Assembly: GCA_011754105.1 (NCBI GenBank) | Contig: JAAKDF010000007.1 | Location: 1 to 64,000, forward strand | Source: Serratia symbiotica | GTDB lineage: Bacteria; Pseudomonadota; Gammaproteobacteria; Enterobacterales; Enterobacteriaceae | Direction: 5' to 3' | Length of the DNA: 64,000 nucleotides | Shown: piece after piece, positions 26,186 to 41,523 of the stretch | Numbering within the stretch: the first letter of the stretch is position 1 | Layout: each line of letters opens with the position of its first letter | Notes under the pieces: generated by a model | What the model saw: the letters and a program-made list of their open reading frames with translations, nothing else | Told to the model about the DNA's origin: nothing | Database searches by the model: none | Translations under genes and position numbers: made by a program

Positions 26186-27703
26186 ATGTCTGAGCAACAA
26201 TCACAGGGCGTCGATCAGGCGCTGGATCTCAATAACGAATTAAAATCCCGTCGTGAGAAACTGGCTGTCCTGCGTGAAAAAGGCAGGGCGTTCCCGAACG
26301 ATTTCCGCCGCAATACCACCTCTGACAAGCTGCACGTTGCTTACGACGACAAAGAAAACCAGGAGTTGGAAGCTCTGGGTGTAGAAGTTACCGTGGCTGG
26401 CCGCATGATGACCCGCCGTATCCTAGGCAAGGCATCGTTCGTCACTTTGCAGGACGTAGGTGGCCGCATTCAGTTGTACGTTGCACGCGACGTACTGGCC
26501 GCAGACGTCTACAACGAGCATTTCAAGAAGTGGGATCTAGGCGATATCGTTGGCGCATGCGGCAAATTGTTCAAAACTAAGACCGGCGAACTATCGGTCC
26601 ATTGCGTTGAATTGCGTCTGCTGACTAAAGCCCTACGTCCTTTGCCGGACAAATTTCACGGACTTGCTGACCAGGAAACCCGGTACCGCCAGCGTTATTT
26701 GGACTTGATCGCCAACGAAGGATCACGCAACACCTTCAAGGTGCGTTCTCAGATAATGGCATCGATGCGCAACTTTATGGTGGAACGAGGCTTCATGGAA
26801 GTCGAAACTCCAATGATGCAAGTGATCCCCGGCGGTGCCTCCGCACGCCCGTTTATTACCCACCACAATGCGTTGGATATTGACATATACCTGCGTATCG
26901 CGCCAGAACTGTACCTGAAGCGTCTAGTTGTCGGCGGATTCGAACGGGTGTTCGAAATAAACCGTAACTTCCGCAACGAGGGTGTCTCGCCTCGCCATAA
27001 CCCAGAGTTCACCATGATGGAACTTTACATGGCCTACGCGGATTACAACGACCTAATTGAATTGACCGAATCGCTATTTCGTATCCTGGCCAAGAAAGTA
27101 CTTGGCACCAGCTTGGTGAAGTATGGCGATAAAGTGTTCGATTTTGGCAAACCGTTTGAAAAGCTGAGCATGACCGAGGTTATCAAGAAATACCGCCCAG
27201 AAACTGATTTAGCCGATCTAGCCGATATAGGCAAAACTGTGGCTATCGCCGAATCTATCGGTATCAAAATTAAAAAAAGCTGGGGGCTGGGCCGCGTTGT
27301 AACCGAGATCTTTGAAGAAGTTGCGGAAAGCCATCTGATTCAACCGACCTTTATCACCGAGTACCCAGCTGAAGTGTCCCCTCTTGCACGCCGCAATGAT
27401 CTGAACCCAGAAATCACTGACCGTTTTGAATTCTTCATTGGCGGATGTGAAATTGGCAATGGTTTCTCCGAACTTAACGACGCGGAAGATCAGGCGCAGC
27501 GTTTCGCTGATCAGGTAAACGCCAAAGACGCTGGTAACGACGAAGCGATGTTCTACGACGAAGACTATATCGCTGCGCTGGAGCACGGCCTACCACCAAC
27601 CGCAGGTCTAGGCATCGGCATCGACCGTATGGTGATGCTGTTCACTAACAGCCATACCATCCGCGACGTGATTCTGTTCCCGGCGATGCGCCCACAGAAA
27701 TAA
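26186..27703 (+). CDS. lysS: lysyl-tRNA synthetase, class II
   Basis: LysRS charges tRNA-Lys. 505 residues, the usual length, aligned from [20 protein letters not shown]. The anticodon-binding OB fold covers about residues 60-150. Class II motif 1 is [14 protein letters not shown] (near 190), motif 2 is [18 protein letters not shown] (near 265), motif 3 is [13 protein letters not shown] (near 480). One change stands out: [17 protein letters not shown] near residue 420 has Cys where relatives have Arg (GGREIGNG). The rest is well conserved, so I still call it functional. Second gene of the prfB-lysS operon. Confidence 0.97.
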   Translation: MSEQQSQGVDQALDLNNELKSRREKLAVLREKGRAFPNDFRRNTTSDKLHVAYDDKENQELEALGVEVTVAGRMMTRRILGKASFVTLQDVGGRIQLYVARDVLAADVYNEHFKKWDLGDIVGACGKLFKTKTGELSVHCVELRLLTKALRPLPDKFHGLADQETRYRQRYLDLIANEGSRNTFKVRSQIMASMRNFMVERGFMEVETPMMQVIPGGASARPFITHHNALDIDIYLRIAPELYLKRLVVGGFERVFEINRNFRNEGVSPRHNPEFTMMELYMAYADYNDLIELTESLFRILAKKVLGTSLVKYGDKVFDFGKPFEKLSMTEVIKKYRPETDLADLADIGKTVAIAESIGIKIKKSWGLGRVVTEIFEEVAESHLIQPTFITEYPAEVSPLARRNDLNPEITDRFEFFIGGCEIGNGFSELNDAEDQAQRFADQVNAKDAGNDEAMFYDEDYIAALEHGLPPTAGLGIGIDRMVMLFTNSHTIRDVILFPAMRPQK

Positions 27704-27862
27704 CATCACCTAGCCTAAGCTAAACCGGTACAGGCCGCTGCACTGGCTTTTTCGCTATCCATACTGCCCATTGCACGCTAATTGCTTAAATAATAGACAG
27801 TTATGCGCTATCTTAGCTTGCCGGGTACTGATAACTCGCTATAATCTCTGAAACATACCGAT

Positions 27863-27938
27863 GCGGGTGTAGCTCAATTGTAAAACGGCAGACTCCCAAA
27901 CTGCATACGAGGGTTCTGACTACCCTTAACCCGCTACA
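27863..27938 (+). pseudogene. decayed tRNA-Gly (anticodon CCC)
   Basis: GCGGGTGTAGCTCAATTGTA, CTCCCAA with anticodon CCC, CTGCATACGAGGGTTC and ACCCGCT match tRNA-Gly of the glyU type. The T loop has two extra bases (TTCTGACTA instead of seven), the G of GGTAGAAC is changed (TTGTAAAAC), and the CCA end is gone. The D and anticodon stems still roughly pair. It is immediately upstream of a P4-type integrase relic, so it was probably an island attachment site. Confidence 0.75.
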
Positions 27939-28098
27939 AACTGACTTCTCCTAACATCTACCATTCAAAGCACACTCAATCTAGTAATCATCAGCCTCTG
28001 CGTAAAAACTAGTTATCTCAACGTCTACACACATCTACCCAAATCTATAAATTCCGTGTGTATAGAGGACGTTTGATTCACCTTGAAGCCTATACACA

Positions 28099-28790
28099 AT
28101 GCCCCTCAGAGACCATGAGCTAAGGCGCTCTGAGCCACAAGAAAAGCCTTATACAACTCAGTGATGGCGGTGGGCTTTCTTATTCCTTTAGCCGAAAGGT
28201 TCCAAAGGATGGTGTTTTTGCTACTGCTTCGACGGCAAACCAAAAATGCTTTATCTCGGGACCATACCCCGAAGTTTTACTAACCGAGGCCAGTCAAAAG
28301 CGCAATAAGGCTAAAAATCTGGTGGCATGGGGCATCAATCCCAGAGAAGCCAGGAAATAGCAGAAATTAGATCGGCAAGATGTAACTTACAATATCTTCG
28401 AGGGGGATAATGTGGTAATAGTACGATAAGCGTCGCGATCTCTTGTCAGAGTCATACGTAAAAGGGATAATAAAAACGTTTGAGAGAGGTATTTTACCAT
28501 ACATCAACCAATTGCCGATATAAAGCTAATGTAGCTTATGGAGACGCCTTCAAAACTGGAAAAATGTAGCGCAACAGATAGATTACGCAAGGTGCGCAAG
28601 CGGTGCGGAGAAGTATAGAAATCCGCCATAGTTACCGGCCGGGCTAAATATAACCCCTCCCCAGATCTTGCTAGCGCCTTCTCACTGCATAAGAAAGAAC
28701 ACTATGCCTTCTTTGTCAGTTGCCGAGTTGCCAGACTTTTCCTGCACTTTTAACGCTGTGTAATTTATACAAATCGTTTTACTATAATGA
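28099..28790 (+). pseudogene. P4-type tyrosine integrase pseudogene
   Basis: From the ATG at 28099, shifting frames give PQEKPYTTQ, FDGKPKMLYLGTIP / GPYPEVLLTEASQKRNKAKNL, INPREARK, later HQPIADIKL, RKVRKRCGEV, AIVTGRAKYNPSPDLASAFS, HKKEHYAFF and ELPDF. These follow the N-terminal and core-binding domains of P4-family integrases in order (family: GRAKYNPAPDLASAL). Stops and frameshifts are frequent, and the catalytic R-HxR-Y domain is not recognisable after 28790. It starts 160 bases downstream of the tRNA-Gly relic, the normal layout of an island integrase. 28791-29064 holds no recognised gene. Confidence 0.85.
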
Positions 28791-29064
28791 CTCACCATAA
28801 ACAGATAAATTCAGCAGCGTCTACAGTAGATAAACCTTTATGAAATGTCTAGTTATGCGGGTTTATATGCCGTCGCAGTGGCGTACCTTGCCTTACATTA
28901 CGTAAATAGTGGCGTAGGGTATCTGGCACAGTGCAGGACTAGAAAGCCACATTCGTCGCCCTAAAAACTCTCCATCAACGAAAACCGGCGCTGGCGAAGT
29001 AACTATGATTCTGGAATTACGTTCCGGGTAAAATCTGGTAGTAAGACGCATTAAGAGTAAATTA

Positions 29065-29677
29065 AAGCAGCTTCATTCCTTTCAAACAGCGTTTTCACCA
29101 CTTCGTTGATGGAGATCTTTACAAACGGACTGGTGTCGTACGGATAAACAACGTTCTTCCCTTGCTGGAAGAACGTCTTCATTTTAGCCAATGTATCTTT
29201 TACACCTTTGGCCGTGTTCAAGGCGTTGGCACCGGTAGCTAGTTTAATCCCCCAAACCTGTGGCCTGCATGCCGTTATAGCGTGCAGTCACTGTATAGTT
29301 TTCGGCACCACGCTCGATATACGCCACGTCTGTTAGACTTACTTGAGAACCGTCGATATTCACCTTAAGAAAGATCTTGCCGAACTCTTCCGGCGAAGTC
29401 AGACGGGTGCGCAATGATTGAAGCGTTAAGTTGTTACCCCGGCACAGGTGGCATTACACTCAGTTGCCCAGAGGCAATCTAGTTGTTCTGCTCAGTAATG
29501 GCCGAGGTCACGTAATAGGGGGTCAGTTAGCAGTTGTTCAGCTTGTTCGGATCCAGCTAGATACGCATCGCGTATTGAGCACCGAATAGTTGTACTTAAC
29601 CCACACCGGATGAACAGCGGAGCGAACCTTTAATTCAGAACGACCGCCAGAGGCATTGACCATCTTTTTTTGTTCAT
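29065..29677 (-). pseudogene. collapsed acrA-acrB efflux operon (acrA start fused to acrB fragment)
   Basis: AcrA/AcrB form the periplasmic adaptor and inner-membrane pump of the main RND multidrug exporter. On the minus strand 29677 begins MNKKRW..PLAVVLN*, matching the AcrA start MNKNRGFTPLAVVL, but after 15 codons the sequence passes into AcrB near its residue 170. AcrB pieces: [74 protein letters not shown], ending at about 29065. Most of acrA and both ends of acrB are deleted, and several stops and shifts are present. The remnant sits divergently from an acrR relic with an operator between them. Confidence 0.9.
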
Positions 29678-29766
29678 AAAAAACTTCAAGTGTCAAATTC
29701 AAAAATGATCAATAGATCACAAGCCTTAAAAACCATTGCAATATTAATGATATGTGCGCGGCGTAA

Positions 29767-29790
29767 TACATACGTTGGTAAATGTATATG
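29767..29790. promoter_or_regulatory. AcrR operator palindrome
   Basis: A 24-bp inverted repeat with half sites TACATAC (29767-29773) and ATGTATATG (29782-29790). The E. coli AcrR operator in the acrR-acrA gap is TACATACATT...AATGTATGTA of the same length and spacing; most positions agree. It lies between the acrA start relic (29677) and the acrR relic start (29816), exactly the expected place, although both genes are dead. Confidence 0.75.
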
Positions 29791-29815
29791 AATAATCACT
29801 ATAAATGAGAAAGTT

Positions 29816-30180
29816 ATAGCAAGAAATACCAAATAGTAAGCACAAGCAACCCGGTATCAGATCCTTGACGTTGCGATCAGGAAATTCTCTGATCATGGCA
29901 TTTTTGCAACGTCACTGACAGATATTGCCGCTGCTGCCGGAGTTACGTATTGTGAAAATTACTGGCATTTAAAACATAAGATAGATCTGTTTAATGAATT
30001 TTAGAGATCTATCAGACCGACAATAGACAATCTTGTGACAGAGTATCAGGTAAAGTATCCAGATATTCCACTGCATGTTATCCGATAAACTTTAATTTTT
30101 ATCTTGACATCCATGGTTGAAGACGGTCACCAAAGAGCATTAATGGAGATTATATTATCTAAATGCAGATTTGTCTGCTA
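29816..30180 (+). pseudogene. acrR: TetR-family repressor AcrR pseudogene
   Basis: AcrR represses acrAB. The frame at 29816 begins with ATA (start codon lost), then ARNTK followed by two stops, [49 protein letters not shown] and a TAG near 30001; E. coli has [49 protein letters not shown]. The helix-turn-helix is recognisable. Ligand-domain pieces (EYQVKYPDIPLHVIR, LMEIILSKCRFVC) follow to about 30180. Lost start plus at least four stops. Confidence 0.88.
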
Positions 30181-30294
30181 AATGATTTCCTTGCTGGATT
30201 TACGCAAAGTGCTGAATCTTTCTTGTCTGGCGAGGCGTACATAGAGGATAATTAAGTTTATTACCGCCAGTGCCTGCACACTCGCCGTGCGACG

Positions 30295-31275
30295 GGCGTT
30301 GTTGAATAAATCGAACATTTTGCCGGCACGAGGATCAAATGACTCTCCTTATGTCAAAATAGCGACATTGCGTGGCCCAGCAAAAGTTCAAGGTCACCAA
30401 CTGGAAGTCTTACAATAACTCCCTTATCACTAGGGGTTAACTCACTTTCTGGGTCGATGAAACGGAACTTCACTCTTGGTACTGCGAAGCAAAACCTTCT
30501 CTGCGTGGTCGCCCACAACATTATTCCGATGTGGCAATAACCAGCGTATTGATGCTAAAACGGATTTTCTGTCTGACACTTCGCGCCCTCCAGGGCTTCG
30601 TCGACTCCATTTTCACAATGATAAAAGTGCCGTTGCAATGCCCGGACTACACCTGCATCAGTAAGCCGGCGAAGTCCATCAATGTCCCGTTTAAAACCCC
30701 AACGCTGGGTGAAATTGCGCATCTCATTATAAAACACGGTCAGGGGAAACAGCGGATCTGGCGAAAACTGCATTTGTCCGTAGATACAGAAAGACATGAG
30801 GTCATCTGTACTGACCTTTCCTTGAGCAATGTCATAGATACGGAAGCCTTACCAGGTCTCATCCGCCAGACAGTACCGTAAAATTAAAGCCGCCGTAGCT
30901 GCTGTTGCTTACGATAGGCGAGTGAGTCATGATGAGTTAAGGAGTAAGAAGATAAGGGCGTTAATACCGCCAAGAAGCGGAGTCCGTTATTGGTAGTCAG
31001 ACTTATGCAGACCGAAATCAAGCGATGGTAAACCAGCGCCTTACCGGAGACAACAAACTAACACACGGAGGAAAAGTATGAGAGGCTACCAACCGAAGCT
31101 GAAACAGAGATGTACAGAGTACAATAGCTATTTTGTGGTCACCTGTCGCTGCAAGACTATGATCTGTGCATTAAACAAGATGACGCTAGCCGGTATACCA
31201 GAAACTTTACAAGTTGCTTGAAATATGCCCATTCAGGGGACTCTTTATTCCAAATCCTATTTATTCAACAAAGAC
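30295..31275 (+). mobile_element. IS5-family (IS903 group) insertion sequence, defective
   Basis: Left end GGCGTTGTTGAATAAATC at 30295-30312; right end ATTTATTCAACAAAGAC to 31275. The transposase frame starts near 30375 as (V)AQQKFKVTNWKSYNNSLITRG with a stop before LTFWVDE; then ALQGFVDSIFTMIKVPLQCPDYTCISK and, with a deletion at the DSTGLK catalytic block, GQGKQRIWRKLHLSVDTERHEVI. The C-terminal part is degraded. Length about 980 bp against about 1050. Same family as the copies at 9938, 55002, 60144 and 61659. No clear target duplication. Confidence 0.88.
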
Positions 31276-31459
31276 TCAAATAGGATATAACAATGTACGC
31301 CTACTGTGATAGCCTCTTAGTCTAAATATGTTTAGCTAATAATCCAATCGGTTTCAATAAATTAAATTTATGCCGGTAAAAAACGGTTGCATGTCAGATG
31401 GCGAATAGTTTAGCTTGTTCAGTAATTCAGCTTATTGCGATCTATACAGAGAAAACATC

Positions 31460-31507
31460 ATGACACGCGTTCAGTTCAACCACCCTCATCACCATCATCC
31501 TGACTAA
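31460..31507 (+). CDS. hisL: his operon leader peptide
   Basis: A 15-codon frame reading MTRVQFNHPHHHHPD before TAA at 31505-31507. E. coli HisL is MTRVQFKHHHHHHHPD. Ribosome stalling at the His codons senses charged tRNA-His and controls the attenuator just downstream. Here only five His codons remain and a Pro codon interrupts the run, which may weaken sensing. CAGAGAAAAC precedes the ATG. Too short to appear in ordinary gene calls. Confidence 0.93.
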   Translation: MTRVQFNHPHHHHPD

Positions 31508-31571
31508 CCTTTCGGGCGATGCGTGCTGGAAGATAGCTTTTTAATTTTCTAGCACGCAAAACACAAGAGAA

Positions 31572-31605
31572 GCCCCCTGAAGAAATCTTCGGGCGGCTTT
31601 TTTTT
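31572..31605 (+). terminator. his attenuator terminator
   Basis: GCCCCCTGAAGA pairs with TCTTCGGGCGGC around a two-base AA centre, with one C-C mismatch and one G-T wobble, followed by eight T. It lies between hisL and hisG where E. coli has GCCCCCGGAAGA...GGGGGC. The upstream GATGCGTGCTGGAAGAT / TCTAGCACGC piece is the competing stem. Confidence 0.9.
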
Positions 31606-31673
31606 CTCAGTAAAGACAAAAAATAAAAATTTTATTTAAATTTTATGAAATTACAACTTATACAGAGGTTACT

Positions 31674-32573
31674 ATGCTGGACAAAACACGGTTACGCCTA
31701 GCCATGCAGAAATCGGGCCGCCTTAGTGAAGGATCTCAAGAAATACTGGAGCGCTGCGGTATTAAAATCAATTTACAAGAGCAACGCCTGATCGCCTTTG
31801 CGGAAAATATGCCGATCGATATCCTGCGTGTACGCGATGACGATATCCCTGGCCTGGTGATGGAAGGCGTGGTCGATCTGGGCATCATTGGTGAAAACGT
31901 GCTGGAAGAAGAGCTGCTCAATCGCCGCGCCCAAGGCGAAGATCCGCGCTACCTCACCTTGCGCTGCCTTGACTTCGGCGCTTGCCGTTTGGCGCTTGCT
32001 ACTCCGCTCGACAGTGAATATATAAACCCACAAAGCTTACAAGATGCCCGCATCGCCACCTCTTATCCTCACCTGCTAAAGCAATACCTCGACAAGCAAG
32101 ACGTGCGCTTCAAATCCTGCCTGCTGAATGGTTCGGTCGAGGTGGCCACACGCGCAGGCCTAGCCGACGCTATCTGTGATCTGGTCTCTACCGGTGCGAC
32201 ATTGGAAGCTAACGGCATGCGTGAAGTAGAAGTGATCTACCGCTCCAAAGCCTGCTTAATCCAACGGGATGGCGCAATGCCAGAAAACAAACAGCAACTT
32301 ATTGACCGTCTGATGACGCGTATTCAAGGGGTGATCCAAGCACGTGGATCTAAGTACATCATATTGCATGCGCCAAGTAAACACCTGGACAACATCGTCG
32401 CACTGCTGCCGGGTGCTGAACGACCGACTGTTCTGCCGTTGGCCGACGCGCAGAACCATGTGGCAATGCACATGGTCAGCAGCGAAACCCTGTTCTGGGA
32501 AACCATGGAAAAACTGAAAGCGCTCGGTGCCAGCTCTATTCTGGTATTGCCCATTGAGAAGATGATGGAATAA
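31674..32573 (+). CDS. hisG: ATP phosphoribosyltransferase
   Basis: HisG condenses ATP with PRPP, the committed and histidine-inhibited step. 299 residues, identical in length to E. coli. It aligns from [20 protein letters not shown]; the PRPP-binding loop is in [20 protein letters not shown] near residue 163, and the C-terminal regulatory domain (from about residue 225, [20 protein letters not shown]) is present, so this is the long feedback-regulated form. AGAGG precedes the ATG. First structural gene after the attenuator. Confidence 0.98.
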   Translation: MLDKTRLRLAMQKSGRLSEGSQEILERCGIKINLQEQRLIAFAENMPIDILRVRDDDIPGLVMEGVVDLGIIGENVLEEELLNRRAQGEDPRYLTLRCLDFGACRLALATPLDSEYINPQSLQDARIATSYPHLLKQYLDKQDVRFKSCLLNGSVEVATRAGLADAICDLVSTGATLEANGMREVEVIYRSKACLIQRDGAMPENKQQLIDRLMTRIQGVIQARGSKYIILHAPSKHLDNIVALLPGAERPTVLPLADAQNHVAMHMVSSETLFWETMEKLKALGASSILVLPIEKMME

Positions 32574-32577
32574 AGCC

Positions 32578-38127
<5,550 letters not shown>

Positions 38128-38134
<7 letters not shown>

Positions 38135-38742
38135 CTGACCCACAGAACAACTCGCTAGACTGGGAAAAAATCGCTGGCTTGATACCAGCTATCGTACAAC
38201 ATGCTGTCTCTGGCGAAGTGCTGATGCTGGGTTATATGAATCAGGCCGCGCTGGCGATAACCCAGCAGATTGGTAAAGTCACCTTTTTTTCACGCACTAA
38301 ACAGCGGCTGTGGACCAAAGGCGAAAGCTCTGGCTACTTTCTCAACGTCGTCAGCATTACCCCGGATTGCGACAAAGATACGCTGCTGATTTTGGTTAAT
38401 CCCATTGGCTCAACCTGCCATCTGGGCAAAGGTAGTTGTTTCTACCCTGCCTCCTGCGACTGGAGCTTTTTGTATAAGTTGGAACAACTGCTAGCAAAGC
38501 GCAAAACCGCTAGCTCAGGCAGCTCTTACACCGCTAGCCTGTACGCCAGCGGAACCAAGCGCATCGCACAAAAAGTCGGAGAGGAAGGTGTGGAAACCGC
38601 GCTGGCTGCCATGGTCAATGACCGAGAGGAGCTGACTAACGAAGCCTCGGATCTGATTTACCACTTAATGGTGTTGTTGCAAGACCAGGAACTGGAGTTG
38701 AGCAAGGTGATTAGCCAGCTACGTGAGCGGCATCAAAGATAG
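38128..38742 (+). CDS. hisI: bifunctional phosphoribosyl-AMP cyclohydrolase / phosphoribosyl-ATP pyrophosphatase
   Basis: HisI (HisIE) performs steps 2 and 3. 204 residues (203 in E. coli). GTG start at 38128 gives [17 protein letters not shown], overlapping hisF by seven bases. Cyclohydrolase domain: [22 protein letters not shown] and the zinc region PDCDKDT with Cys in [11 protein letters not shown]. Pyrophosphatase domain from about residue 115: [17 protein letters not shown] and [10 protein letters not shown]. Last gene of the operon, followed by a strong terminator. Confidence 0.97.
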
Positions 38743-38770
38743 TTTGAAAGACATCGGTGATATAGGTAAT

Positions 38771-38806
38771 AAAAAAGCCGCCGAGGTTAAACCAGGCGGC
38801 TTTTTT
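38771..38806. terminator. bidirectional terminator between hisI and gnd
   Basis: AAAAAAGCCGCC and GGCGGCTTTTTT form a perfect stem around GAGGTTAAACCA; A and T tails make it work in both directions. It separates the convergent hisI and gnd genes. Confidence 0.93.
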
Positions 38807-38824
38807 ATTGTTCAACGGCAGGGA

Positions 38825-40231
38825 TTATGACATCCATTCGGTATGAAACACACCTTCTTTATCGATGCGTTGGTAAGTATGAGCACCGAAGTAGTCACGC
38901 TGTGCCTGGATCAGGTTGGCAGGCAGCACCGCTGAGCGGTAGCTGTCGTAGTAAGCGATCGCCGCAGAGAAGGTGGGGGTAGGGATGCCATTTTGCACCG
39001 CATAAGATACCATGTCACGCAGTGACTGTTGGTATTCATCAGCAATCTGCTTGAAGTAAGGTGCCAGTAGCAGGTTAGCGATATCGGCATCGTCGGCGTA
39101 AGCATCGGTAATTTTTTGTAGGAACTTGGCGCGAATTATGCAACCAGCGCGGAAGATCTTAGCAATCTCACCGTAGTGCAGCTCCCAGTTATTTTCCTTA
39201 GATGCGTTTTTCAACTGAGAGAAGCCCTGCGCATAAGAAACAATTTTGCCCAAATACAGCGCACAACGCACTTTCTCGATAAATTCGGCTTTGTCGCCGC
39301 TAAACGGCGTGACTTTAGGGCCGCTCAACACCTTAGCAGCCGCAACACGCTGGTCTTTCAGTGAGGACAGGTAACGTGCGAACACGGATTCGGTGATCAG
39401 TGACAAAGGTTCGCCCAGATCTAGAGCGCTCTGGCTGGTCCATTTGCCAGTACCTTTGTTGGCCGCTTGGTCCAGGATCACATCTATCAGGTAGTGACCA
39501 TCTGCGTCTTTCTTAGTGAATATGTCTTTGGTGATATCTATCAGGTAACTATTTAGTTCACCTTGGTTCCATTCGGCAAAAGTTTCTGCCAACTGTTCGT
39601 TGCTGAGATTTAAAGCCTGCTTCAAAAGCAAATAGGCTTCTGCGATTAGTTGCATGTCGCCATACTCGATGCCGTTATGCACCATCTTGACATAGTGGCC
39701 GGCACCGTCAGTGCCAATATAGGTTACACAAGGCTCGCCTTCCGCTACTGCAGCGATTTTCTTTAGGATCGGTGCCACCAGTTCGTAGGCTTCTTTCTGG
39801 CCACCAGGCATAATAGAAGGACCTTTTAGCGCACCCTCTTCTCCCCCGGAAATGCCAGTGCCAATAAAGTTGAAGCCCTGATCAGACAGTTCTTGGTTAC
39901 GGCGCAGGGTATCCTGGTAGTAGGTATTGCCACCATCGATCAATATGTCGCCTTTATCCAGGTGTTGCGTCAAGGAGGCAATGGTTTTGTCTGTGGCTTC
40001 GCCCGCTTTAACCATCAGCAAAATACGGCGCGGTTTTTCCAGCGATTCGATAAACGCTTCGACGCTATAGTATGGAAGCAGTTTCTTGCCTGGGTTCTCA
40101 GCAATAACTTCATCCGTCTTTTCGCCTGAACGGTTAAAGATAGAAACGGTATAACCACGGCTTTCAATGTTCAGGGCCAAATTACGGCCCATTACCGCCA
40201 TGCCGACAACACCGATTTGTTGTTTGGACAT
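38825..40231 (-). CDS. gnd: 6-phosphogluconate dehydrogenase, decarboxylating
   Basis: Gnd converts 6-phosphogluconate to ribulose 5-phosphate with NADPH. 468 residues, E. coli 468. NADP fold [23 protein letters not shown] in FNRSG, MVKAG, the active-site [19 protein letters not shown] near residue 129, the catalytic Lys in [16 protein letters not shown] near 183, and the C-terminal [12 protein letters not shown] are all present. It lies between his and the O-antigen locus, as in E. coli, but ugd and wzz, usually neighbours, are absent. Confidence 0.98.
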   Translation of the reverse strand: MSKQQIGVVGMAVMGRNLALNIESRGYTVSIFNRSGEKTDEVIAENPGKKLLPYYSVEAFIESLEKPRRILLMVKAGEATDKTIASLTQHLDKGDILIDGGNTYYQDTLRRNQELSDQGFNFIGTGISGGEEGALKGPSIMPGGQKEAYELVAPILKKIAAVAEGEPCVTYIGTDGAGHYVKMVHNGIEYGDMQLIAEAYLLLKQALNLSNEQLAETFAEWNQGELNSYLIDITKDIFTKKDADGHYLIDVILDQAANKGTGKWTSQSALDLGEPLSLITESVFARYLSSLKDQRVAAAKVLSGPKVTPFSGDKAEFIEKVRCALYLGKIVSYAQGFSQLKNASKENNWELHYGEIAKIFRAGCIIRAKFLQKITDAYADDADIANLLLAPYFKQIADEYQQSLRDMVSYAVQNGIPTPTFSAAIAYYDSYRSAVLPANLIQAQRDYFGAHTYQRIDKEGVFHTEWMS

Positions 40232-40401
40232 TTAGAAACTCCTGTCTGAAGATGACACCTATTAACGGACCCACGGCCAACAGATGTCGATGCGGCGAAT
40301 ATGTTAACTCAGGATGGCAGTGCGCGGGTAGTAATTGGTGCTATAGGTTACATTTTTGCGATGCATAAACCTTGAAAAAAAGCAGTTTGTTTATTTTATA
40401 A

Positions 40402-41517
40402 TCAATTATTGATCAGTTGATGGTACAACTCTATATAGTTTTCTGCCATACGCTCGGAGGTGAAAAAAGCCTGAAAGCGTTTGGCGGCGTTTTCGCCATA
40501 GCGCTGCGCCTGCTCAGGATCTTTCCATAATGTGTCCATAGCCGCGCGCAGTGCTTGCGGGTTGGACGGCGGCACAACAATGCCGGTTTCCTGATTGATA
40601 TTGATATAAGTAGTTCCTGTACCAATCTCACTTGAGATCAGCGGCTTGCCATACATAGCCCCCTCAAGCAAGGTTATGCCAAAGGCTTCAGAGCGCAGAT
40701 GAGACGGAAACACCACGCTATAGCATAATTGTAACAACGCAGCTTTATGTTCATCAGGCAGTGCTCCGAGGAAGTGAATGTATTTCAATCCTAGATCCTG
40801 CGCCTGTTGTTTGAGTGCCGCTTCGATAGGACCAGCACCGATAATGACCAATGGGAAGTCAGTGTGCTGAATGGCTTTCAGCAAAATATGCAGACCTTTG
40901 TAATAGCGGAATGCGCCAACAAACAAGAAAAAACGCACGCCAACTTGGCGACGCCAATACGCCAGGTGAATCTCATCGGCAACAGGATAAGACTTTTTAT
41001 CCAGTCCATAGGGAATGATTTTTACCTTGGATAAATACTTTTGCAGTACCGAACTGGTCTTAACATAGTTTGGAGAGGCGGCAACAATACAATCGACAGA
41101 GTGCAAAAATTTGTTCATCAATGGCGCGTAAATTTTCAATGCTATTTGTTGCTTAACAATATCCGAGTGATAGCTCACTATCGTTGGCTTTTTTATCCCG
41201 GTAATAAAGTGTAGCAAATCCATGAATGGGTCAGGGAAATGGTAATGAATGATATCTGCCTGAGCCGCAAGCGCTTTAAATTTACTTATTGCGCTCATCG
41301 AAAAGGGAGTAGATGCCACTTCAAAATCGCAGGATGCATAGTAAGCCACATGTTTCCCAATCCGTTTATGATCGATATCTCCACGCGTGCTGCGAGCTAA
41401 TATCGTAGATTTAATCTGGTAACACACACTGGCTTCACTTAATTGAAAAATAACCTGTTCTATACCACCAAATGAATCTGGATAATAAGTTTTATAAAAA
41501 TGTAGAACTTTCAACAT
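40402..41517 (-). CDS. wbdC: GT4 glycosyltransferase, WbdC-like mannosyltransferase
   Basis: 371 residues starting MLKVLHFYKTYYPDSFGGIE. It strongly resembles WbdC of the E. coli O8/O9 polymannose loci, which adds the first mannose to the lipid-linked GlcNAc primer. Supporting blocks: NYHFP-like IHYHFPDPFMDLLHF, VSYHSDIVKQQ, DCIVAASPNYV, FLFVGAFRYYKGLHILL (donor site), VVFPSHLRSEAFGITLLEGA with the E-x7-E motif of GT4 enzymes. Cytosolic face of the inner membrane is expected. Last gene of the minus-strand O-antigen operon, seven bases from its upstream neighbour. Confidence 0.88.
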   Translation of the reverse strand: MLKVLHFYKTYYPDSFGGIEQVIFQLSEASVCYQIKSTILARSTRGDIDHKRIGKHVAYYASCDFEVASTPFSMSAISKFKALAAQADIIHYHFPDPFMDLLHFITGIKKPTIVSYHSDIVKQQIALKIYAPLMNKFLHSVDCIVAASPNYVKTSSVLQKYLSKVKIIPYGLDKKSYPVADEIHLAYWRRQVGVRFFLFVGAFRYYKGLHILLKAIQHTDFPLVIIGAGPIEAALKQQAQDLGLKYIHFLGALPDEHKAALLQLCYSVVFPSHLRSEAFGITLLEGAMYGKPLISSEIGTGTTYININQETGIVVPPSNPQALRAAMDTLWKDPEQAQRYGENAAKRFQAFFTSERMAENYIELYHQLINN

Positions 41518-41523
41518 AAAATT

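Noticed and set aside
27863..27938. Functional tRNA-Gly
   Set aside because: The T loop has nine bases and the CCA end is absent; marked as a relic instead.
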